64,000 nt of DNA from CAVSUZ01 sp963795415 (GTDB lineage Bacteria > Pseudomonadota > Alphaproteobacteria > Acetobacterales > Acetobacteraceae): assembly GCA_963795415.1 (NCBI GenBank), contig CAWCHQ010000003.1, positions 806,001-870,000 on the forward strand, given 5' to 3'. Each line of letters starts with the position of its first letter. The stretch's first letter is position 1. The position numbers and the translations under genes were made by a program. Of this stretch, positions 1 to 5,369 are shown in pieces. The notes beneath the pieces are model-generated. The model did not search any database. It had not been told where the DNA came from and was given only the letters and a program-made list of their open reading frames with translations.

Positions 1-2
1 AC

Positions 3-386
3 GCGTTTGCATCAATCTATGCTGCTGAACCGGCGACCGCTCATCCCCTGCAAGATCGATTCTTCGTCTTCATTCACACTTTGCTGGGCTTGGACGATGA
101 AACACTGGCCCACGAGTTAGCCCATATCTTTTTCAACCGCGGCGACACGGATACCGAGGCGCAGTTTTTCACGCTAACCAATCTTCCGCCGGATAATTTC
201 TGGCTGCCGGACCCGCGAATTTACCGGCGCATCCAGGAGATCAATAACCCGGATCCCGATAACGATCCGCACAACGACAACGTCATAAACTGGGTGCGAC
301 GCGTGCCAGCCACCCGATATCCCGCCATCAACGGATTTGGCCCGGCGACCGCCACAACGGGCAACAAGCTAAGGGAGGCCTTCTGA
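3..386 (+). CDS. HExxH zinc-metalloprotease-like protein, 5' end outside the window
   Basis: The frame is open from the left edge (first full codon at base 3) to a TGA at 384-386, so the N-terminus is missing. The visible part contains HELAH at bases 111-125, the HExxH zinc-binding signature of many metallopeptidases, followed by an acidic stretch with a possible third ligand that I cannot assign. The rest is rich in Asn, Asp and Pro and shows no membrane segment or signal peptide. The stop overlaps the start of the next gene by one base (TGATG), so the two are probably translated together. The peptidase role is inferred from the motif only and the substrate is unknown. Confidence 0.6.
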   Translation, partial: AFASIYAAEPATAHPLQDRFFVFIHTLLGLDDETLAHELAHIFFNRGDTDTEAQFFTLTNLPPDNFWLPDPRIYRRIQEINNPDPDNDPHNDNVINWVRRVPATRYPAINGFGPATATTGNKLREAF

Positions 387-823
387 TGGCTGAGGTTTCG
401 CCCGCCGCCGACCCGGTTGCAAAGGATGTTGCCTTGGTCGTTGGTGGCAATTTCACCCCGCATGCTATGGGAGGTGCTTTCACGCGAATCCTCGATCGCC
501 TTCGCGCCGCTCCCGCTGCCCATCTGGATGCGTTTGAGCGGCTCTACGTGACGCCTGGCCTCGATTCCCGGGCTCTTTCACGCCTTCATCTGGACAGCTT
601 TTTGGAGATAATGCGCCCGCTTGCGCCAGAACGTGTGCGGACGCTGGCCGACCGGCTGCTGCGGCAATACGACTCGGCGCTGAGCATTGCCGATCACGCA
701 GCGGGACAGGAGATGAGCCTGGTGGAGGCGCTGCCGCCTGGTGAGACGTCGCGTTTCATCCAGCGGCTGGATGACCGCCGCCGCTCACTGCGGGTTTTGC
801 TGGGGCAGCCGGGGGGAGGGTAG
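386..823 (+). CDS. hypothetical protein coupled to the metalloprotease-like gene
   Basis: A 145-residue protein whose ATG overlaps the previous TGA by one base, which suggests translational coupling and a shared function with the HExxH protein. It is Arg/Leu/Ala-rich and probably mostly helical, with repeated RLRAAP- and ADRLLRQ-like amphipathic stretches, and ends in a Gly-rich tail. I do not recognise a family. No signal peptide or membrane helix is visible. It may be a partner or specificity subunit of the upstream putative protease, but only gene order supports that. Confidence 0.6.
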   Translation: MAEVSPAADPVAKDVALVVGGNFTPHAMGGAFTRILDRLRAAPAAHLDAFERLYVTPGLDSRALSRLHLDSFLEIMRPLAPERVRTLADRLLRQYDSALSIADHAAGQEMSLVEALPPGETSRFIQRLDDRRRSLRVLLGQPGGG

Positions 824-1007
824 GGGGACGGGCGCCTGCTTGACGTTGCGGGCCGCGCTTGCCCTCGGGCCGGCCGGACCCGAGGGTAGCGGCAAGGCAA
901 TTCCGACCCTCTCCCTGTCTCCAGTGACCCCCACTTTCTTACGAGTTAACAACGGCTCCGCCATTGTAATTTCTTGACGTGAGTGACGCTTCTGAATAAG
1001 GCGGGGC

Positions 1008-1924
1008 ATGCCGATCCCCGACTATCAGTCTCTCATGATCCACGTGCTGATGGACGCGGCCCAGGGTGAGGTTCGAATCGGCGATGTCGTTGAGCGCCTC
1101 GCCAACAAACTGGGGCTAAAGCCGGAAGAACGAGCAGAGCTTCTGCAGTCCGGCAGGCAAACCGTGTTTGCCAACCGGGTGCACTGGGCCAAGACCTACC
1201 TTAACAAGGCAGCGCTTATCGAGATGACACGTCGCGGGCACTTCAAAATTGCGCCGCGAGGGGAGCAGGTATTGGCATCCCATCCCTCGCGGATCGACAA
1301 CACTTTCCTTGCACAATTCCCAGAATTCAAAGAGTTTACCGAGCGCTCTATGACGGACGCTACCCAAAAGGTAAGCAACACAGGCCAGATCTCCGAAAAG
1401 ACGACAACCCCCGACGAGGCCATGCGGTTGGCCCATCAGCAGATCGACGCCGCCTTGGCACAGGAACTACTCGGGCGGATATATGCTGCCCCGCCAGCGT
1501 TCTTTGAACGACTGATCGTCACTTTGTTGCTCAAAATGGGTTATGGAGGATCCGCTGCTGATGCCGGACGCGCGTTGGGGCGCAGCGGTGACGACGGCGT
1601 TGACGGTGTAATCGACCAGGATACTTTGGGGTTGGACAGAGTCTACATACAGGCCAAGCGGTACGCGGAGGACAACAACATCGGTCCCGGTGCAATCCGG
1701 GACTTCTTCGGGAAGTTCTTGACCGACACAAGGCCGCGAAGGGCCTGTTCGTAACCACCTCCCGATTTTCGCCCGCGGCACGCGACACAGCGGAGTTTCT
1801 GAGCAAGCGAATCGTGCTGGTCGACGGTGATCAGCTGACCAAATTGATGATCCGGCACGATATCGGCTGCCGTATCGAAGAGACCCTTGAGATCAAGAGA
1901 CTTGACGAAGACTTCTTCGAATAG
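1008..1924 (+). pseudogene. mrr: Mrr-type restriction endonuclease, frameshifted
   Basis: The frame from 1008 gives a winged-helix Mrr N-domain (about residues 1-95) and then a PD-(D/E)xK nuclease domain with GDDGVDGVID and the catalytic IQAKR. Mrr enzymes cut methylated DNA. Near 1713-1720 the frame is lost and this reading ends at 1754 after about a dozen unrelated residues. Another frame, from about 1721, continues the family with DRHKAAKGLFVTTSRFS and runs to a TAG at 1922-1924. The spacing fits one base lost (or two gained) between 1713 and 1718. Apart from the shift, length and domain order are those of a full Mrr of about 305 residues. A real inactivating mutation or a sequencing error would look the same. 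A convergent nitroreductase begins 4 bases beyond the stop. Confidence 0.85.
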
Positions 1925-1928
1925 CTGC

Positions 1929-2618
1929 TCACCTGCCCCACCGCTGGCCCCATTTGTCGGTAAACGCAACATCAGCAACCGGCCGGCGCACCACCGGACC
2001 GTACTTTCCCTCCGGGAACCCGACCGGCATGATGGCAAACGTAAATACATCATCCGGCAGGGACAAAATCTCCCGCACCTCTTCCTCGTAAAGAATGTGA
2101 TTGGTCGTGATCACCGTGCCCAATCCCAGCCCGCGGCACGCCAGAATGATGTTCTGCACCGCCGGATAGATGCTCGCGCCGCGAATTTGCTCCTGATACG
2201 CCAGGTGCGCCTCGTATCGAGCAGCCACGGCAGCCGGCAGCGCCTCGCGCGGCGGCATCTCCCGCTTTGTCAGGCACGGCACCAGAAGAACCGGCGCATC
2301 ACCCAGATGCTCCCAAAGATAGGCGCCGCCGGCCATCAGCAGCCGGTACTGCTTCTCGGTCAGATGCGCCGGCCGCCCGCGCGCGGCATAAATCTCCGCC
2401 ACCTCATCGGATGCCTTGCGATAAACTGCGCCGAGCCGGCGCCGCTGCGCCGCATCCCGCACCACAATGAAAATCCAGTTCTGCGCATTGCCGCCTGAGG
2501 GCGCCCGGATCGCCGCATCCAGAACTTGCGTGATCAGCTCATCGGGCACCGGATCGGGTTTCAGCCGCCGCAGCGCACGCGTCGTGTAGATCGCGTCGAA
2601 CAGCCCGATGTCGGTCAT
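1929..2618 (-). CDS. nitroreductase family protein
   Basis: A 229-residue FMN-dependent nitroreductase-fold protein. The N-terminus has the family signature TTRALRRLKPDPVP followed by APSGGNAQNWIFIVV, which forms the flavin pocket. The C-terminal half has the usual GLGLGTVITT and MPVGFPEGKYGPVVRRP segments. Such enzymes reduce nitro compounds or quinones with NAD(P)H; the substrate cannot be told from sequence. I place the start at the ATG at 2618 because GGGGAGAG lies just upstream; seven more codons would be open. Its 5' flank carries a 15-bp tandem duplication and palindromes (listed separately). Confidence 0.88.
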   Translation of the reverse strand: MTDIGLFDAIYTTRALRRLKPDPVPDELITQVLDAAIRAPSGGNAQNWIFIVVRDAAQRRRLGAVYRKASDEVAEIYAARGRPAHLTEKQYRLLMAGGAYLWEHLGDAPVLLVPCLTKREMPPREALPAAVAARYEAHLAYQEQIRGASIYPAVQNIILACRGLGLGTVITTNHILYEEEVREILSLPDDVFTFAIMPVGFPEGKYGPVVRRPVADVAFTDKWGQRWGR

Positions 2619-2630
2619 TTCTCTCCCCGG

Positions 2631-2660
2631 CTGTCTCACTTAGAGCTGTCTCACTTAGAG
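2631..2660. repeat. perfect 15-bp tandem duplication upstream of the nitroreductase gene
   Basis: CTGTCTCACTTAGAG occurs twice head to tail (2631-2645 and 2646-2660), 13 bases upstream of the nitroreductase ATG on the minus strand. It lies where a promoter or operator would be expected and adjoins the palindromes at 2656-2760. Confidence 0.85.
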
Positions 2661-2760
2661 CAGATCGCGCTTGACTGGAAACGCCTTATTTCCAGGAGCG
2701 CGTGAATCTGCTCTAAAACAAGGAATTAGAGCGTTTCAGGCTGATACAGTCAGCCTGAAA
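2656..2760. repeat. two intergenic inverted repeats (palindromic element)
   Basis: First palindrome: TAGAGCAGAT at 2656-2665 pairs with ATCTGCTCTA at 2706-2715, with further pairing inside (CTGGAAA with TTTCCAG). Second: TTTCAGGCTGA at 2734-2744 pairs perfectly with TCAGCCTGAAA at 2750-2760 around a 5-base loop. The pair lies between the 3' end of the secreted-protein gene and the 5' end of the nitroreductase gene, both on the minus strand. The GCxTTCAGGCTGA core recurs at 50284, which suggests a dispersed intergenic repeat family. No T-run follows, so a classical terminator is unlikely. Confidence 0.8.
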
Positions 2761-2830
2761 CTGCTCTAGCCACGCCGATACCACCACTGCGGAGCTGAGC
2801 TGCCGGTCAGCGCTGGGATTCAGGTGACGG

Positions 2831-3229
2831 TCAGTACATCGTGCCCACGATAAAGCAGCGGATCTTGATGTTCATCAGACCATCCGTGTTCCAGATCGGA
2901 TAGTACCATACCTTTGCCATCGACCGCTTCACAGGATCAGGTTCGGCCCCACAGCGGCGCGTATCATTCACAACCGCTTGCTGGGGGACATCAAACCATT
3001 TCATGCCAACATGCACCTGATACACTGTCCCGCCGGGCTCCTCGCGGGTGCGCCAGTCGGCGTCAGAAAGCGCATGACCGTCCGCCTCCTCGCAGCAGCC
3101 CGCTTTCGACACCGGTTGGATGTGGCATTCCCACCACGCATGTTCGGGGCCTCGCAGGTCAGCCCCGGGCGGCGGCGCGGCGATAGCCGGCGATGCCAGA
3201 AGCAAGATAAAGACCGGAAAGAATCTCAT
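2831..3229 (-). CDS. small secreted cysteine-containing protein (copy 1)
   Basis: 132 residues starting with a clear signal peptide (MRFFPVFILLLASPAIAA), so the product is exported, probably to the periplasm. The mature part has a GCCEEAD motif near residue 45, then VPQQAV and a C-terminal RCFIVG. It shares CC-x-EAD, W-x-x-VP-x-QAV and I-x-CF-x-x-G in the same order with the protein at 35565-35945, so the two are paralogues. The four cysteines may pair or bind a metal. I chose the ATG at 3229 because it starts the signal peptide; the frame stays open 25 codons further upstream. No function is known to me. Confidence 0.72.
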   Translation of the reverse strand: MRFFPVFILLLASPAIAAPPPGADLRGPEHAWWECHIQPVSKAGCCEEADGHALSDADWRTREEPGGTVYQVHVGMKWFDVPQQAVVNDTRRCGAEPDPVKRSMAKVWYYPIWNTDGLMNIKIRCFIVGTMY

Positions 3230-3395
3230 GGCGGAGCCTCGGCACGCAGTCATAGCGACCACGATCCAGCCGGCAGAAACCGGCCTGGCCGGGTGAGCGG
3301 CCACAGCCTGTTCCGTTACCGGCCGCTTAGTTCTGACCGGGACGCGTGCCAGGTATGCTATCGAACCTATTCCGATTCGTCAACACTATCGTTTC

Positions 3396-3420
3396 GTAGC
3401 CGCGCCGGGTTCGAACCGGC
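3396..3420 (-). other. tRNA 3'-end-like fragment (T-arm plus acceptor half)
   Basis: Read on the minus strand, GCCGG-TTCGAAC-CCGGC forms a 5-bp stem with a 7-base TTCGAAC loop, followed by GCGGCTA, as in the 3' end of a tRNA. No matching 5' half, anticodon arm or CCA is present. It could be an attachment-site remnant of an integrated element or a chance match. Confidence 0.3.
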
Positions 3421-3439
3421 CGCGGCCCCTGTCATAGCC

Positions 3440-3656
3440 ATATGCGGCCTGAAGCGGTACGCCAACATGGTCGCCAGACTGCGCAAGGTCATGTCGGAAT
3501 ATGCGGCGAATCCAGCGGCCCCAAGCCAACAACCTGACCCAGATGGTAGGCTCGCCGGCGAAACGCATCCGGGTCGGAGATGTCCGGATCATCTTCGAAG
3601 AGACGGAAACGGACATTCTGGTGACGAAACCCGGGCCTCGCGGCTCCATCTATTGA
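3440..3656 (+). pseudogene. RelE/ParE-family toxin remnant, frameshifted
   Basis: Two frames together give a RelE-type mRNA-interferase toxin. The first reads LKRYANMVARLRKVMSEY-AANP (about 3443-3510). The second resumes at about 3520 with ANNLTQMVGSPAKRIRVGD and VRIIFEETETDILV and ends in PRGSIY with TGA at 3654-3656. RVGD-x-R-x-IFEE is characteristic of the family. A one-base shift separates the halves near 3515, and the usual N-terminal strand cannot be found. The antitoxin-like gene begins 12 bases downstream, the usual toxin-then-antitoxin order. Decayed and presumably inactive. Confidence 0.72.
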
Positions 3657-3668
3657 GGCAAGGCGACA

Positions 3669-3960
3669 ATGACCGTGCAAACCATCACAACCCCAAGCGG
3701 CGAGCGCCTGGTGGTCCTCACCGAGGAGGAGTACGAGGACCTGATCGACATTCGCGACCATGCCCGTGCGATGGACGCCTATCGTCGTGGCGAAGGCGAG
3801 TGGCTGACCGACGCCGAGATGGACGCGTATCTCGCTTCCCCTTCCCCACTCGCCTACGGGCGTAAGCGGCGCGGCCTGACGCAGGCGGCGCTCGCCGAGG
3901 CGATGGGTATTACTCAGCCGTACCTGGCGCAGATCGAAGGCGGCCGGCGGACCGGAGCAA
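3669..3960 (+). pseudogene. XRE-family antitoxin, truncated at a chimeric junction
   Basis: The ATG at 3669 starts an antitoxin with an N-terminal EEYEDLIDIRDHARAMDAY segment and a helix-turn-helix (RGLTQAALAEAMGITQPY, about residues 70-87) ending in LAQIEGGRRTG. Normal relatives continue for 15-20 residues with a helix after this point. Here the sequence from about 3958 instead matches an MNT nucleotidyltransferase read on the other strand. The frame stays open by chance to 4388, and the tail of about 140 residues looks non-coding. The gene lies 12 bases after the RelE remnant. A DNA-binding domain may survive, but normal antitoxin function is doubtful. Confidence 0.7.
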
Positions 3961-4100
3961 TCTTGATCATAATATCCGTATCGCTGTCAGGCCGCGCATC
4001 CCCCCGCGCCCGAGACCCGAACAGCGCCGCATGCACACCCCGCGCCCCCGTAGGGCCGCCTTGTTCTCCAGCAAGCGGCGCTAATCTTCTCGCGCGTCAT
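3958..4100 (-). pseudogene. MNT-domain nucleotidyltransferase fragment
   Basis: On the minus strand an ATG at 4100 gives MTREKISA, and after frame shifts the text continues LENKAALRGRGV and then AALFGSRARGD and RPDSDTDIMI. The last two are the nucleotidyltransferase signature GS-x(10-12)-D-x-D of MntA-type antitoxins. The match stops at about 3958, where the antitoxin remnant on the other strand begins. At least two frame changes are needed to read the fragment, and the third Asp and the C-terminus are absent. It differs in sequence from the intact MntA at 4672-4995, so it is the remains of a separate module. Confidence 0.65.
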
Positions 4101-4120
4101 AGAACCGCCACCGAAGCAAA

Positions 4121-4193
4121 TCCCCAAAACGTGCTAAACACCCACCCCGAAACCGGGGTTCGTCACCTCCGAAAAAACGCCGTTTCGTACGAA
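4121..4193. repeat. GTACGAA-type intergenic repeat, copy 1
   Basis: A low-complexity C/A-rich block containing CCCCAAAACGTGCTAAACAC, then AAACCGGGGTTCGT, then TTTCGTACGAA (4183-4193). The same order of motifs recurs at 5085-5197, on the other side of the MntA-HepT genes. TTCGTACGAA is itself a perfect 10-bp palindrome. Confidence 0.6.
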
Positions 4194-4276
4194 TGCCCAA
4201 GCCTACCGCCCCAAGCACACAACCAACATGGGCCCCACAACATCCCGCCTGCTAGCGACACCCTCCACGTCCCCCG

Positions 4277-4299
4277 CCCGCTGGAGTGCCTCCAGCGGG
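4277..4299. repeat. perfect 10-bp hairpin downstream of hepT
   Basis: CCCGCTGGAG (4277-4286) and CTCCAGCGGG (4290-4299) form a perfect 10-bp stem with a TGC loop. It lies 33 bases beyond the hepT stop on the minus strand, so it could act as a 3' stabilising hairpin or weak terminator of mntA-hepT, but no T-run follows on either strand. Confidence 0.6.
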
Positions 4300-4331
4300 T
4301 TCATTGTCGCCCGCGCTCTGCTGGATGCGCG

Positions 4332-4682
4332 CTACTGATCTTCAATACTTCTCAGCGCCGCAATTACAGCCACCTCGAGCTGCGGTAGGTCGCGAGTTAC
4401 GATCTCCCAAATTCGCCCAGGATCAACTTGGTCATAGGCGTGCCTGAGCACGTTACCGAGCGAACGCATTGCTTGCCATGGTGGTCCGGGCGCATATTGC
4501 TCTGCGTCGGTGCCCAGTTTCGCCGCTGCTTCGCTGATGCGTTCAAGGCATCGTTCCACCGCATCGCGCGTCCGGTGATCCGCATCAAAGGTCGTGCGAT
4601 CCATTCCCTCCAAATAGCCCTGGATCAACCGGATGTTTTCCACGATTTCCCGAAAGCGGACCGCAGCGCGGCTAGAAGGCAC
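4332..4682 (-). CDS. hepT: HEPN-domain ribonuclease toxin of an MNT-HEPN pair
   Basis: A 116-residue HEPN (DUF86) protein: REIVENIRLIQGYLEGM near the start, then RDAVERCLERISEAAAKLG, then RSLGNVLRHAYDQVD carrying the HEPN Arg/His motif. In this family HepT is an RNase or tRNA-targeting toxin held in check by MntA. The RNVLVH seen in studied HepT proteins is here GNVLRH, so the first Arg is Gly and Arg sits just before His. I recall this variant in one DUF86 branch, so activity cannot be ruled out. I chose the GTG at 4682 because GAGGAAG lies just upstream and the reading begins like relatives. It overlaps mntA by 11 bases, typical of a coupled toxin-antitoxin operon. Confidence 0.82.
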   Translation of the reverse strand: MPSSRAAVRFREIVENIRLIQGYLEGMDRTTFDADHRTRDAVERCLERISEAAAKLGTDAEQYAPGPPWQAMRSLGNVLRHAYDQVDPGRIWEIVTRDLPQLEVAVIAALRSIEDQ

Positions 4683-4995
4683 GTACACCTTCCTCGGCGA
4701 TAACTCGCTTGAGATCCGGCCGAGCGGCCGGCTCGTCAACGAGATCTACTTCGCGCCCGAGGAGCTCAGCCAACCGCTGACGAAGCCCCTCTAACTTTCC
4801 GAAGTAATCATACCCTCCTGAGGAGAATCCTGGACCGGGACGGACCGCCAGATCGACATCGGATGAGCTGGTCGCCTCACCGCGGGCAAGCGATCCAAAA
4901 ACGGTGACCGCCTCGACCCCACGGGCCCGCAGCTCTGGCTCGTGTGCACGCAGAAGTTTCAGCAACCTGCAGCGCGATTGGAATGCATCGGCCAT
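4672..4995 (-). CDS. mntA: MNT-domain nucleotidyltransferase antitoxin
   Basis: 107 residues with the minimal nucleotidyltransferase core: VTVFGSLARGEATSSSDVDL holds GS and D-x-D, and REVDLVDEP supplies the third acidic residue. MntA antitoxins neutralise their HEPN partner by AMPylating it or by binding. The gene is first in the operon and overlaps hepT by 11 bases. The ATG at 4995 lacks a strong ribosome-binding site. Two 19-bp direct repeats lie 23-63 bases upstream and could serve autoregulation. A second, decayed MNT fragment lies nearby at 3958-4100. Confidence 0.85.
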   Translation of the reverse strand: MADAFQSRCRLLKLLRAHEPELRARGVEAVTVFGSLARGEATSSSDVDLAVRPGPGFSSGGYDYFGKLEGLRQRLAELLGREVDLVDEPAARPDLKRVIAEEGVRAF

Positions 4996-5017
4996 GTTCT
5001 AAAACATACGCTGAATT

Positions 5018-5058
5018 GTACCTGAGCGCGAGATCGATCGTACCTGAGCGCGAGATCG
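5018..5058. repeat. 19-bp direct repeats upstream of mntA
   Basis: GTACCTGAGCGCGAGATCG is present exactly at 5018-5036 and 5040-5058, with a 22-base period. The repeats lie 23-63 bases upstream of the mntA ATG on the minus strand, an expected place for operator half-sites of an autoregulated toxin-antitoxin operon. No such regulation is proven. Confidence 0.75.
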
Positions 5059-5084
5059 CCACTCGGTCCGGGCCCAAACCAAAA

Positions 5085-5197
5085 CCGCAAAACGTACAAA
5101 ACACCACCCCTCAAAACCGGGGTTTTGTACGAATGTGGCACCGCAAAAACCGGGGGTTCGTACGAAACGCAACCCTCGAAAACCCCCTTTGTACGAA
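5085..5197. repeat. GTACGAA-type intergenic repeat, copies 2-4
   Basis: Related units in tandem: AAAACGTACAAAACACC, then AAAACCGGGGTTTTGTACGAA (5113-5133, the last nine bases at 5125-5133), a unit ending TTCGTACGAA at 5157-5166, and one ending TTTGTACGAA at 5188-5197. They echo the block at 4121-4193. The 370-base spacer before gyrA holds these and the 19-bp repeats, and I see no gene in it. Confidence 0.6.
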
Positions 5198-5369
5198 CCC
5201 GCCCGAACCCCAAAACCCGCCAACCCCACCTGATATGGTCCCGCAACAACCCCGCCGCTACCCCACCGCCGTCACCCCCCGCGGAACCCTCGCCATCGGG
5301 CCCGAATCCCCCTAAATAACATCCGCGTGCTGCACCGCAGCGCCCCGCCATACCCCGATCGGACCCAGC

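Noticed and set aside
3669..4388. XRE protein as a 239-residue novel fusion
   Set aside because: Residues after about 97 coincide with an MNT fragment on the other strand and a C/A-rich repeat; the open tail looks accidental.
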